From Bacteroidota bacterium (GTDB lineage: Bacteria; Bacteroidota; Bacteroidia; Chitinophagales; Chitinophagaceae), in NCBI GenBank assembly GCA_023436425.1, contig JAEZJD010000101.1, positions 1 through 30,802 of the forward strand: a stretch of 30,802 nt of DNA. The letters are read 5' to 3'. Position numbers and translations under genes: made by a program. The notes under the pieces were generated by a model. That model was not told where the DNA came from. It saw nothing but the letters and a program-made list of their open reading frames with translations, and searched no databases. This document shows, piece after piece, positions 1 to 10,400 of this stretch. Numbering within the stretch: position 1 is the first letter of the stretch; every line of letters begins with the position of its first letter.

Positions 1-92
1 GTCTTTATCCTATTCTGGCAAAACCGAAAACCATTGGTGAAACTGCGTCCAAAATGAACACCAGATAGATGGACCTTTTTGTAACGCGGAAA

Positions 93-1172
93 TTAGGCTG
101 CAAAGTTGCCCTGCCCGAATTGTTTCATTAAGCGGATGTGAGATGCAACAGCTGCTCGTGTGGTATCATAAACATGATAAGGCAGGTTGAACTTTTGACA
201 GTGCTGCTGAACTATTTTGCTTATCGCCGGATAGTGGATGTGACTAATGCGGGGAAAAAGATGATGCTCCACCTGAAAATTTAAACCACCGACGAACCAG
301 GAAATGATTTTATTCTTCGGTGCAAAATTCGCTGTAGTTTTTATTTCGTGCACCGCCCATTCAGTCTCCAATACTTGGCGTGATTCATTATGACTATGCT
401 CGAATGACGTTTTTTCTACTACATGTGCGAGTTGGAAGATAATCGTCATCACCAAACCTAATACCATCATGATAATCATATAACCAACGAGCCACGGAAT
501 AAATCCAACCATGAAGATGGGAAGCACCACATAAAAGCCGATGTACAGCAGCTTACTGATCCAGAATAGAAAGTGTTCTTTAACCGGCATCTTCATTTCC
601 GTTACCACAATACGGCGGCGAAAATATTTTTTGAAATCGTTGAAGTAAAGCCAGCCAAGTATGCTTATCGCATACAAAAAGAACATGTAAATGTGTTGAA
701 ATCGGTGCAGGTAAAGTCTCTTTTGCGTTGGTGCAGATCTTAAAAACGGCGAGTTGGAAATATCTTCATCAATGCCGTCAATGTTTGTATAGGTGTGATG
801 AATGATATTGTGTTTTAATTTCCAAATAAATGCATTGCTCCCCAATGCATTCGTCGTTAGCGAAAGGAGTTCGTTCACCCAATCTCTCGACGAGTAGCTG
901 CGATGACAGGCGTCGTGCATCACATTAAATGCAATCGAGACCAACGTGAAACCCATCACAATACAAAGCAGAACACCGGCAAATGTGCTGTAGCTCCCAA
1001 ACAGTAGAAAACAATAGTTGGCTATTGCCAGCGGAAAAAGAATAAGTGTCTTCGAATACAGCTTCCAGTTGCCGGTCTTTTTAATTCCCTTTGAGGTAAA
1101 ATATTCTTCAACAGATTTTTTCAGCGAGGCAAAAAAAACTTGTCCGTTGTTATTAAAACTAAGCTTCGACAT
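93..1172 (-). CDS. Fatty acid desaturase, front-end (linoleoyl-CoA/delta-6-like) type
   Basis: A 359-residue integral membrane di-iron desaturase that should insert a double bond into membrane acyl chains using O2 and an electron donor. The three histidine boxes are visible: HDACH at residues 86-90, HNIIHH at 121-126 and QVEHH at 300-304. The Gln in place of the first His of the third box is the mark of the front-end/linoleoyl-CoA desaturase group. Hydrophobic segments lie near residues 45-85, 160-178 and 203-250. No fused cytochrome b5 domain is present, so electrons must come from a separate ferredoxin or cytochrome. The start is an ATG with no obvious Shine-Dalgarno. It lies downstream of the rhlE-like helicase, separated by 100 bp that contain a hairpin. 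Family assignment is firm; regioselectivity and substrate are not known. Confidence 0.9.
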   Translation of the reverse strand: MSKLSFNNNGQVFFASLKKSVEEYFTSKGIKKTGNWKLYSKTLILFPLAIANYCFLLFGSYSTFAGVLLCIVMGFTLVSIAFNVMHDACHRSYSSRDWVNELLSLTTNALGSNAFIWKLKHNIIHHTYTNIDGIDEDISNSPFLRSAPTQKRLYLHRFQHIYMFFLYAISILGWLYFNDFKKYFRRRIVVTEMKMPVKEHFLFWISKLLYIGFYVVLPIFMVGFIPWLVGYMIIMMVLGLVMTIIFQLAHVVEKTSFEHSHNESRQVLETEWAVHEIKTTANFAPKNKIISWFVGGLNFQVEHHLFPRISHIHYPAISKIVQQHCQKFNLPYHVYDTTRAAVASHIRLMKQFGQGNFAA

Positions 1173-1219
1173 GATTAAAGGGTAAAGGGTGATGTAAAGG
1201 TGCTAAAGATAGATAAATA

Positions 1220-1251
1220 GCAGAGCAAGGCTGAAGTTCAGCCCGCTCTGC
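1220..1251 (-). terminator. Hairpin, probable terminator of the rhlE-like gene
   Basis: A strong inverted repeat lies just after the helicase stop codon: a 7-bp outer stem (GCAGAGC/GCTCTGC), a small asymmetric bulge, a 6-bp inner stem (GGCTGA/TCAGCC) and a 3-nt loop. On the minus strand it is followed by a U-rich but interrupted stretch (TATTTATCTATCTTT). The imperfect U tract means termination may be partial, leaving some read-through into the desaturase. The structure is seen in the sequence; its function is inferred. Confidence 0.55.
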
Positions 1252-1272
1252 ATATACAAAGTTTTACGAAAA

Positions 1273-2469
1273 TTAGTTCTTAACCGCCATCCGCCGGTTG
1301 CGCATGTTTTTATTGACAGGAGCAGATGGTGCTGTCAGTTCTTCGAAAGGATGCTCCACCGCAGGAATCTTTTTGCCTATTAATTTATTGATGCTTTTAA
1401 GATTTGCCATTTCTTCACGACCGTCACAGAAGGACATTGCCATTCCTTCAGCGCCTGCTCTTCCCGTTCTGCCAATGCGGTGCACATATGTTTCGGGCAC
1501 ATCAGGTAAATCGTAATTGATTACATATTCCAGCGCATCTACATCAATGCCCCGCGAAGCGATATCAGTGGCTACGAGCACTTTCAACTTGCCTCTCTTA
1601 AAATTATTCAAGGCGTTTTGTCTTGCCGTCTGAGATTTATTGCCATGAATAGCATCTGCATGTATACTCGCTTTTTTCAACTCTTTTGCAATCTTATCCG
1701 CACCGTGCTTTGTACGTGCAAAGACGAGCGTTCGCCCTACGTTTTTTTCATTAAGCAAATGCACCAATAAAGATTGCTTTTGTTGCTTCGCCACGAAGTA
1801 CACCGACTGGTCTATCTTCTCAACTGTCGGAGCATGTGGCGTTACTTCAATGCGCACCGGAGAATGCAACAGCGATGTAGCCAACTGAGAAATTTCGGGA
1901 GGCATGGTGGCTGAAAAAAGCATGGTTTGCTTCTCAACCGGCAACTCTCTGATTATTTTTTTCACATCGTGGATAAAACCCATATCGAGCATGCGGTCTG
2001 CTTCATCGAGAACAAAAGATTCAAGATGATCCAGATGCACATAACCCTGGTTCATCAAGTCAAGTAATCTTCCGGGAGTTGCAATCAATACATCTGTGCC
2101 GTTGCGCAAAGCAGCCGTTTGTGCGTACTGCGAAACACCGCCAAAAATAACTTCTTGTTTTACCTGCGTGTACCGTCCGTACGTTTCAAAGCTTTCATAA
2201 ATCTGTACAGCCAGTTCACGGGTTGGAGTTAATATCAAAGTCCGAATGTGCTTGTATCCGTTGGTTTTTGGAGCTTGCGACAGAAACTGGAGAATGGGCA
2301 GTGCAAATGCTGCAGTTTTTCCGGTGCCTGTTTGTGCCAGTCCGAGAATATCTTTTCCTTTCAACACATGGGGAATAGCTTGTGCCTGTATGGGTGTGGG
2401 TGTTGTGTAACCTTCTTTTTGCAACGCTTTCAATAAAGGCGCTGACAAACCTAATTGTTCAAATAACAT
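1273..2469 (-). CDS. rhlE: DEAD-box ATP-dependent RNA helicase, RhlE-like
   Basis: A 398-residue two-RecA-domain RNA helicase. The motifs appear in canonical order: Q motif around residues 20-33, Walker A AQTGTGKT 45-52, PTRELA 82-87, GG 110-111, TPGR 131-134, DEAD 155-158, SAT 186-188, ATDIASRGID 300-309 and HRIGRTGR 330-337. The C-terminal tail after about residue 370 is short and basic, much shorter than the tail of E. coli RhlE. Such enzymes unwind short RNA duplexes in ribosome assembly and mRNA decay, and are often induced by cold in bacteria. The neighbours (two desaturases and a cold-shock protein) agree with that role. It has its own 170-bp upstream region with a candidate promoter and a leader of roughly 100 nt. 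The subfamily call is good but not certain against DeaD/CshA-type relatives. Confidence 0.93.
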   Translation of the reverse strand: MLFEQLGLSAPLLKALQKEGYTTPTPIQAQAIPHVLKGKDILGLAQTGTGKTAAFALPILQFLSQAPKTNGYKHIRTLILTPTRELAVQIYESFETYGRYTQVKQEVIFGGVSQYAQTAALRNGTDVLIATPGRLLDLMNQGYVHLDHLESFVLDEADRMLDMGFIHDVKKIIRELPVEKQTMLFSATMPPEISQLATSLLHSPVRIEVTPHAPTVEKIDQSVYFVAKQQKQSLLVHLLNEKNVGRTLVFARTKHGADKIAKELKKASIHADAIHGNKSQTARQNALNNFKRGKLKVLVATDIASRGIDVDALEYVINYDLPDVPETYVHRIGRTGRAGAEGMAMSFCDGREEMANLKSINKLIGKKIPAVEHPFEELTAPSAPVNKNMRNRRMAVKN

Positions 2470-2583
2470 GTAATAATTTAATTTTTAAAAATGCTCTTGG
2501 AGCGTTTGGTCTCATTCAAAAGGACCAGATGAGCTTCTAACTTAAGGGCGGAAGAAATTTATCAAGTCACTAATAAGAGATGA

Positions 2584-2613
2584 CGAAGATACACTTTTAA
2601 TTTGCTAATGCAA
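2584..2613 (-). promoter_or_regulatory. Candidate Bacteroidota-type promoter for the rhlE-like gene
   Basis: On the minus strand a TTG (2611-2613) is followed after 19 nt by TATCTTCG (2584-2591). This matches the Bacteroidota -33 TTG / -7 TAnnTTTG arrangement with one mismatch in the -7 box. It would give a 5' leader of about 105 nt before the helicase ATG. That leader can form small hairpins, for example TGGTC/GACCA. This is a pattern match only; no transcription start is known. Confidence 0.4.
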
Positions 2614-2639
2614 TGGTAAAGCAGTTCTTCGCATGCCCA

Positions 2640-3755
2640 TTACCGTTTCGCAGAACTTTCCGCCACACCAATTTTAGCCAGGTGTTCGTTGGTGTACGCC
2701 GCTCCCGCCAGCGGAATCATATCTTTTGAATGGCCTTTTACTATGTATTTCTTCAGGAATTCTTTCTTGGAATCTTTGAACGAAGACACCATTCCAAGCT
2801 TGTGCAGTACATAAATGTAAACCCATGCGAGATCTAGCTGGTATGGAAGAAAGCCCGCCCGTGCACTACCGGGATAAAGATGATGGTTGTTATGCCATTC
2901 GCCTGCAAGCAAACCAGGCCGTGTTTGATTAAGCGAAAGATTGCTGCGGTCGAAATCGATACCATCCTTGTGTTTGGCTTCACCTTTTCCGTGCCCTGTA
3001 TAGTTGAATGCACGAACAAGTATAAACCACAACAAAGCTGCTGTGAACATGGCAGTTACAAGTGCAAAGCCACCAAGGAGAAAGAAAGCGGTGAACCAAA
3101 ATGCCCAGTTTAGCAACACACCTGTGACTGCATACCAGGGCGAAGTGACCGAGCCCCATTTCTTATATTTTTCATACGAGTTGATGCGAACGCCGGTATG
3201 CTTCATAAAATGCACAACCCGTTGATATTCCTGTGGAGAAAGATCAAGTGAAACACGTTGATGGTTAAACTCCGCTAACATGCAATATAAAAATCCGGCT
3301 TCGGGATTGTAAGGGTCGCCGGGCAGATCAGACTTTGTATGATGCACGTGATGAGATACAACATAGATTTCTTCAGGCACTGTTTTGATAACCAGATTTT
3401 GTGTCATAATTCTCCACAGCGGATGGCTAAAACTGTAGGACTTATGTGTGCAATAACGATGCAGCCAAATGGTGCCGTGCGTACCGAGAATAACCATGCT
3501 ATAAGCGGCGATAGCAAGAACTAACCACCAGGAAAAGTATTGAAAGATAAAAATCAAAAAGAAGGGCACCATTGCAACGATAACGCAAGCGCTGAAAAAC
3601 GAGATCCAATTTTTTTTCGACGCAAAGATGTTCATTCTTGAAAATGCTTCTGACCAAAGCTGTTTCGCCGAAGGAACAATGAGGCTGCCATTTTCATCCT
3701 TCCATCCATAAGAAGGCGTATATAGAACATTGTCTATGAAAGTGTTTTTCGCCAT
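2640..3755 (-). CDS. Acyl-CoA / acyl-lipid delta-9-type fatty acid desaturase
   Basis: A 371-residue membrane di-iron desaturase of the stearoyl-CoA desaturase-like bacterial group, expected to introduce a delta-9 double bond into saturated acyl chains. Histidine boxes: HRYCTH at 99-104, HHVHH at 135-139 and HNNHH at 288-292; an NYTGHG segment at 251-256 supplies the additional conserved Asn and His. Two pairs of hydrophobic segments (about 50-92 and 207-248) bracket the boxes as in the family. The reading frame is open to a TTG at 3797, but that extension is short, cysteine-rich and unlike the family, so the ATG at 3755 is preferred. The gene follows the cold-shock gene by 45 bp and is probably co-transcribed with it. 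Family assignment is firm; positional specificity is inferred. Confidence 0.9.
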   Translation of the reverse strand: MAKNTFIDNVLYTPSYGWKDENGSLIVPSAKQLWSEAFSRMNIFASKKNWISFFSACVIVAMVPFFLIFIFQYFSWWLVLAIAAYSMVILGTHGTIWLHRYCTHKSYSFSHPLWRIMTQNLVIKTVPEEIYVVSHHVHHTKSDLPGDPYNPEAGFLYCMLAEFNHQRVSLDLSPQEYQRVVHFMKHTGVRINSYEKYKKWGSVTSPWYAVTGVLLNWAFWFTAFFLLGGFALVTAMFTAALLWFILVRAFNYTGHGKGEAKHKDGIDFDRSNLSLNQTRPGLLAGEWHNNHHLYPGSARAGFLPYQLDLAWVYIYVLHKLGMVSSFKDSKKEFLKKYIVKGHSKDMIPLAGAAYTNEHLAKIGVAESSAKR

Positions 3756-3800
3756 GTAGTAAGATAAACTGCAGGTGCAATTCCTGCGTGTGCACAAATG

Positions 3801-4247
3801 TTATTTCTTCTTTACTCCGACTGCGTTCCAGCCCTTCGGACCTCTTTCTTTTTCAAAAGTGACCTTGTCGTTTTCATTTACAGCTTCCAGCAAACCATTT
3901 ACGTGGAAAAAAACTCTTTCGCCATTTTGCTGAATGATAAAACCAAAGCCTTTTGAATGATTAAAGTAATCAACTCTGCCTTCATTTATTAAATCTTCCG
4001 GCTCTTCAACCGATTTCGGAACTCCAATTTCAATTTCTTCTGCGTTGAAGACTTTCTTCTTTTTAGGATCAGGAGGTGTGGACGTTATGTTTCCATCTTC
4101 GTCAATGTAGGCAATCATGTCATCGAAGGATTTTGCCTTGCCCGCATTTGCTTTGCGCTCTTCCATCTTCTCTCTTTTTTCCTGTTTCTGCTTTTGACGC
4201 TGTTTTTCCCTTTCTTTTTTGTTAAATGTTTCCTTTGATTTAGCCAT
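3801..4247 (-). CDS. Cold-shock-domain protein with charged N-terminal extension
   Basis: A 148-residue protein with a C-terminal cold-shock domain (about 88-146) bearing RNP-1 KGFGFI at 99-104 and RNP-2 VFFHV at 112-116. These nucleic-acid-binding residues should let it act as an RNA chaperone. Residues 1-40 are almost entirely Lys, Glu, Arg and Gln, probably a helical or disordered basic region. A Pro/Lys-rich linker (58-66) follows. This layout is longer than the roughly 70-residue CspA type. It is probably the first gene of a unit with the downstream desaturase. A 176-bp region separates it from the end of the kinase gene and holds AT-rich sequence with short inverted repeats, but I could not choose a promoter there. 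Confidence 0.9.
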   Translation of the reverse strand: MAKSKETFNKKEREKQRQKQKQEKREKMEERKANAGKAKSFDDMIAYIDEDGNITSTPPDPKKKKVFNAEEIEIGVPKSVEEPEDLINEGRVDYFNHSKGFGFIIQQNGERVFFHVNGLLEAVNENDKVTFEKERGPKGWNAVGVKKK

Positions 4248-4423
4248 ATTTCTGTTTCAATAAGTATTAAATCAAGAGCAGCGGAAGTGAGCTAAATGCA
4301 GGTGGGCAGAAATCGAAGCTACTAGTACGACGCTCTAAATTAATGTGCAAAAATAATCCTTCTTAAGTTAAGGAGATTGGAAGATAAGTCAAATGTATCC
4401 GTACTGTCTGATCCGGCTTGACT

Positions 4424-7400
4424 TCAGCACGGAAAATAGCAATGGAACGCTGCTCCCTTTCGTGGTTCGCTTTCCGCTACAATGTAGCCGCCGTGCTTTT
4501 CCATTATCTTTTTGCATATGGTAAGGCCGATGCCGGTGCCTTCAAAGTCGTCGCGGCTATGCAGCCGCTGAAATAAGTTAAAAATTTTCTGCCCATATTC
4601 TTGCCTGAAGCCAATGCCATTATCGTGGACCGAAACACGTACAAAACGCCCAGCCTGAGCCGCTGTCTGCAAATGTTCGGCGCTTATCGTTACCACAGGC
4701 TTGTTTTCCTTCGGCTGAAATTTTATACTGTTACTGATCAGGTTTTTAAAGAGGTAATAAAGCTGGTGATCGTCTCCGTTTATTGTAGGCAGTTCATCTT
4801 TTTCGATAACAGCGCCTGCATTTGCCACTTGTTCATCCAAGTCGTCCAGCACACGGTTCAGCACTTCGTTCAGGTCCACCGGTGCTACGCTGGTGTTTTT
4901 AGCTCCGATTTTCGAGAGGGCAAGAATGTCGTCAATCAGTAGATCCAGACGACGGATGGACGCATGCATTTTAGCAAGATTTTTCTTGCCCGTATCTGAA
5001 AGAGTTTCTTTATTACTGAGCAGGTCTGCAAAAGTGTACAGCTTGCGCAGCGGTTCTTTTAAGTCGTGACTGGCGACAAATGCAAATGATGTAATCTCGT
5101 CGTTCTTTTTTTCAAGGTCTTTGTTTTTTGCCGCGAGTTCTGCATTCAACTCCTTGAATGCCTGTTCTATTCTCTTTTCTTCTGTAATATCCGAAAGCAC
5201 AGTCAGAATGTGCGTTACTTTTCCTTCAGCGTTTCTCTGGAAAACTTTTGACCTGTTTCTGATCCAAAGCATTTTACCATCATCAGTTTTGAGCCTGTAC
5301 TCGAGGCTAAGCGTATCGCCATCTTCTGCAGATGCAATTCTTTCATTGAAATGCAGCAGCGGAAGGCGGTCATCAGGATGTATCAGTTGCAAGCGACCAT
5401 CAATGTTCATGTCGATTAATTCCTGCGATGTTTTGCCGATCCAATGGGCGAGACAATCATTCAGATAAACCGGTTGCTTTTTTTGCAAATCGTAAATATT
5501 GATTGAGTCCGGAGAAGTCTCTGCGGTTTTCTTTAGCCAGTGTTCGCTTTCTTTTACCTTCTGTTGTGCTTCTTCAATGTCCGTTATGTCGAGATCGACA
5601 CCAACAATTTTTGCCGGCTCATTGTTCGCATTCATCAAAACAGATCCTGTGATCTTCAGCAACCTTTCACCTGAATCTTTTTTAATGCGCATCACTTCCT
5701 GAAAACCTGTGTGTTTCTTTCTAAGGTTGGCGACGATGCGTTTTGCCACTGAACGATCTTGTTCCACTGCAAAATCGAGGTAAGTTTCCGGCTGTACTTT
5801 CATGTGCTTTGGCAAACCAAACAAGGCATACATGCCGCTGCTCCAGCTGAACTTTTCTGTAGCTATGTCATATTCCCAGCTTCCCATCTGCGCCATTTGT
5901 TCTGTGTGCTGCAGAATCGCGAGATTTTTTTGCAGTTCTTCGGTCGTATTCCTCAAAGATGCTGTGCGATCATTTACCTGTGTTTCCAGGGATGAAGCCA
6001 ATTTTTTCAATTCTTCTTCTGACTTTGCTCTTTCAATCGCCGCCCATGTCCGTTCGGTAACTTGCTCTATCAGGCTGATCTCACTACTCGTCCATTGCCT
6101 TGGCGATGCCGATACTGCATTGATAGCCCAATCCGGATTTCTTACTTCCTTGCGGACATTCGCAACAACGAGGGCACCAAATCCAAGAGCTGCGAAATTT
6201 TTTTTCTCCGTTTCTGTTAAGCCTTCAATGTTTTGGAAATCCGTGATCACAAGAGTTTCATCAAAGGTTTTACGCAGTGCATCAGGGAAGTCGGATAAGC
6301 GTACTCCTTGTGCAGGCATTGGTCTTACTTTTTCATTACCAAACTGGTAAGGAAATATGCCGCGATCATCATCAAGCAGCGCAATTCCTACATAACAACG
6401 GTCAAGCTTCAAGTGCTCTGCAAGCATTTGAAGGGCACGATTGGCGATAGCGTCAGCATCAGTTTCTGTTCGTAAAACATCTGAAAACCTGATGAGGAAC
6501 TGCTGATTTTGTTCCTGCAGTTTGCGTTCAGTGATTTCTTTAAAAACGGCAACAATGTAATTATCACCCGGTTTGCCAATTGGCGTCCAATAGGTGTCAA
6601 ACCAACGATTGAGGTCGACGAGAAAATTTTCTGTTCTAATTGCTTCCCCCCTATCAGCAACCGACTGCATCAGGTTTAAGATCGACTGCTCAAAATTGGG
6701 CATTAGTTCAGTGCCTATTTTGCCAACAACATTATGCAAGCCTGTAAACGTCGTGAAGTTTTCATTTGCTTCTTTATTAATGAACTCAACAACTTTCCCT
6801 TCTTCGTTTCGAATCAGCTCTATTAAGGCAAAGCCTTCATCTATTGATTCGAAGACAGTGCGGAGCTTTTCTTCACTTTGCCTTAATGCTTCGAACATTA
6901 TTTGCGACTCATGAATATCCGTGGCAGCACCATACATCTTTATCACCCTTCCACTTTCGTCTTTCTCCGGATATGCATTGACTACAAACCAGCGGTATTC
7001 TCCATCATGTTTGCGAATGCGGTGTTCCTGGCGAAGCTGTTTGCCATTTTTTATCGCTTCATTGTAACGCTGTGCAGACCTTTCGCGGTCATCAGGATGA
7101 ATGGCTTTTGTCCATCCCCATCCAATGGCTTCTTTCAGAGATTGTCCTGTGTATTCCAGCCATCGATGATTATACCATGTAGTGTAACCATCAGGCTCAC
7201 TTTCCCAGAGTAGGTCGGGCACTAAATCAGCTATCGACTGCAGACGTACTTCGGATGCACTTAATGCTTCTTCTGCTTTTGCTCTTTCAATTGCAGCCCA
7301 TGTACGTTCAGCCGCTTCTTCAACCAACTGCACTTCATCTACGCTCCAGTGACGTGGAGTCGAGCTAATCGCTACCATTGACCAAAGCGGGTTATTCTCA

Positions 7401-10400
7401 CCCTTACGTACTGTGGCAGCTACGATTGCTCTCATTCCAAGCTTGGCACTGTTTTGCTTTTCAACTTCTGACAAGCCTTGCCGTTTAAAGTCATCTTCTA
7501 TAACAAAGGTCTCTTCCAATACAGCTTTGTAAGCCTCGGGGTAATGAGAAAGATCAAACGCATCCGGCAACGGTGGCACGGTTTCGTTGCCCATTTGGTA
7601 ATCCAGTAAAGCGATATCTTTATCCAAATAATAAGAAACGATATAACTACGATCGAGCCGCAGATATTCGATAAGCATTTCCAAAGCCCGGTTAGCTACT
7701 GCATCTGCTGTTCGTTCCGCACGAAGAGCATCTGAAAACCTTAACAGAAAGGCTTGTTTTTGCTCACGCCGTTTGCGTTCAGTAATATTGTTGAAAACGA
7801 CAGCAATGAGCGGGCCGCCTGCACTACCAATCCGGGCATAATGATAGCTAAACCAACGATCCAGATCTGCGGTATACCCTTCACTGCGCAACGGCTTGCC
7901 TGTTTGATAAACCTGTGTCAGGTCATTGAGAAACGACTGTTCGATATTGGGAACGAATTCACTATTCTTCTTGCCCAGTGCGTCTTTCATCCCGGTGTGC
8001 TGTTCAAATACCTCATTCATCTCCCGGTAAATCACATCAATTACATTTCTTCTTTCATCGGCGAGCACCTCCATTATGGCGAATCCTTCATCAATGGAAT
8101 CAAAAAGTGCCTTGTATTTATCCGTTGCTTTTTGCGCTACTTCATCTTTCAGACGAAGAATTTCCTCCTCTGTTTTTTTCTTTTCATCTATATCAAAGAA
8201 CAACGCCACGACACCCTCGGCGGTAGGCGCTATGGATGCGAGTATCCATTTATTAGTGGTGGGAGAAATAAACTCTCCCCTGGTGGATATTCCCTGTTCC
8301 ATTGCATTTTTCGAGGCATCTTCTACCCATGTGCCCATAGCATCGGGAAACACTTCCCATACTAATTTGCCAATCACCTCTTCCTTCGTTAAACCAAAAA
8401 AATCTATAGCTCTTTGGTTCATAAACAGGATACGGTAATCAGCATCCAACTCATAGTAGTTCTCATTGAGGGCATCCAGTACTACATTTTCCTTTGCTTT
8501 TTGCTGCTGAAGCAGGTATTCTTTTATCAGGTCGTGAACAATCCACAAAATGCTTGTTACTTCCTTACGTTCGTTCTTTATAGGTATCAGGTATGTTTCA
8601 AAATATCCTTTATCGTCACCAAGATTTTGCTGTGCCGGTATATACACGGTTTCGCCCCGCAGCGCTTGCCGAAACTCAGAGTAGGATGGATCATTTAAAA
8701 ATGCGGGGAATATCTCGAGAATGTTGCGGTTCAACACTTCTTCTTTTTTTAACCCGTAATAATCTTCCGCTCTTTTGTTCCAGTACAGGTAATTCATGTT
8801 CTTGTCCAGAACAATAATGCGGTCAACCGTAGCTTCCAGCAGCTTTTCAATAAACTCTACTCTCTGTGTAAGCTGCTGACGCAGCGTGTAATCTTTGGTA
8901 ACATCGCTGATGATGGTCAACACACCCATCACAGCTTGCTGCTCATTGAAAACCGGTTTATGGTTAAAATGGACAAACCCCTGCCCAAACGGTGATTTGA
9001 TATCCCGGAGAAGTACTTCTTCGCCAGCCAAAGCCTTGTTGAAGTATTCGATAGAAGCATCGGTCTTCAGTTGAGGAAGCAAGTCAAAGATGTTTTTCCC
9101 AAGGGCTTTCTCTTTTTTCACTCCCAGCTTTTCTTCAGCCGGTTTGTTCCACCAGGTTACTGCATTGTGCGTATCAGTAACGATGATACTATCAATCGAA
9201 CTGTTACTGAAAACGGTGGCAAACTGCTCCTGTTCTGCTAACTTTTGTTTTAATGTTTGTTGTTTGGTAACGTCTTCTAAAATGCAAAAGAATACTTGCC
9301 TTTCATCTTGCGTATTGATGGTAAAATGAGCACTGATAATGTGAATCTCTCCCCTACGTAGTAATCGAAAGTTGAATTTCTCTTCAGCGGAATTATTATT
9401 GATAATCGAGGTTACGCGGGAAGAAAAACTTTTCCGGTCATCTGTATGAACAAATGTCAATAACGTTTTTTGCGATAGCTGAACACTACCGCTCTTAGTG
9501 CCAAGCAGTTCATGTATGCCATTGCTCCACCATGTTTCACCTGAGGCAATATTCCAGTACCAGTAACCAATAGCTGCAATTTGTTCTATTTGCTGGATGG
9601 ATTTTTTTTGCAGTGCAATAAAATCTTCTGCTGCGTTTAGCTTTTTCTCCCGAGCGACGATGTCGGTAATATCCTGAGTGGTGCCAATAATTATCTTTTC
9701 AGCTGCTTTCGTCTCAATTAACCGGCTTTGCTGCCGCACGTATTTTACCTTACCATCTCCACGTAGAATTCGAAACTCTATTTCCGCCGCTGCGGATTCT
9801 TTATGCAACAATTCATTGTACTCGCGGACTTTGTCTTGATCGTCCGGATGAACAAAACTTAAAATTATTTGTTGATTGAGAACTGTTCCGGGCTTAGTCC
9901 CATAAATTCTATATAGATTATCTGAGTGCTCAAACTGGCGGGTCAAAAGGTTAATCTGCCAGCTTGCTGTTCTTGTCATTTGCTCATCCTGCAGCAGCAA
10001 CCTGTTTTTGATATCAAGATATTCCTGCAATACAGTTGACTGCTGTTCTGCGGATTTATTTTCCGTTACATCTTCAAGTACGCCAAGCATCACCCGTTCA
10101 CCGCCGTCGTTATAGATCCACTTACTGCTATTCCGAACCCACTTTTCTTCTCCTGTTTGCAAAACAATTCTGTATTCGAGCGACAGCGGCACGTGCTGCC
10201 GGTAAGCATCATCCATCGCTGACGTTACTATATCCTTTTCGGCAGGATGAACAAATTCCGAAAAAGTATGAAGGTGTGCATTCAATCCCTGTGGCGGCAG
10301 CCCATGAATACGGTAAGCGATGTCGGAGTAAAATGCTTCGTAAGTGGATTGATTAAAGTAAAAAATGCCCTGGTGGGTGATGGTGTCTGCATATTGATAG

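Noticed and set aside
1..57. Short plus-strand open frame at the left edge ending in a TGA at 55-57, possibly the C-terminal tail of a gene (VFILFWQNRKPLVKLRPK).
   Set aside because: Only 18 codons are visible and another frame also looks protein-like over the same stretch, so there is too little to call a gene.
3756..3797. N-terminal extension of the delta-9-type desaturase from a TTG (14 residues with three cysteines).
   Set aside because: Weak start codon, no ribosome site and a cysteine-rich sequence unlike the family; the ATG at 3755 fits.
7754..8365. A 203-codon open frame on the plus strand, the longest on the strand opposite the giant kinase.
   Set aside because: It lies wholly within the kinase coding sequence, has no recognisable domain and an unnatural composition, and mirrors the well-supported PAS/GAF codons. 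It is a shadow frame, as are the other plus-strand frames across 4.6-10.6 kb.
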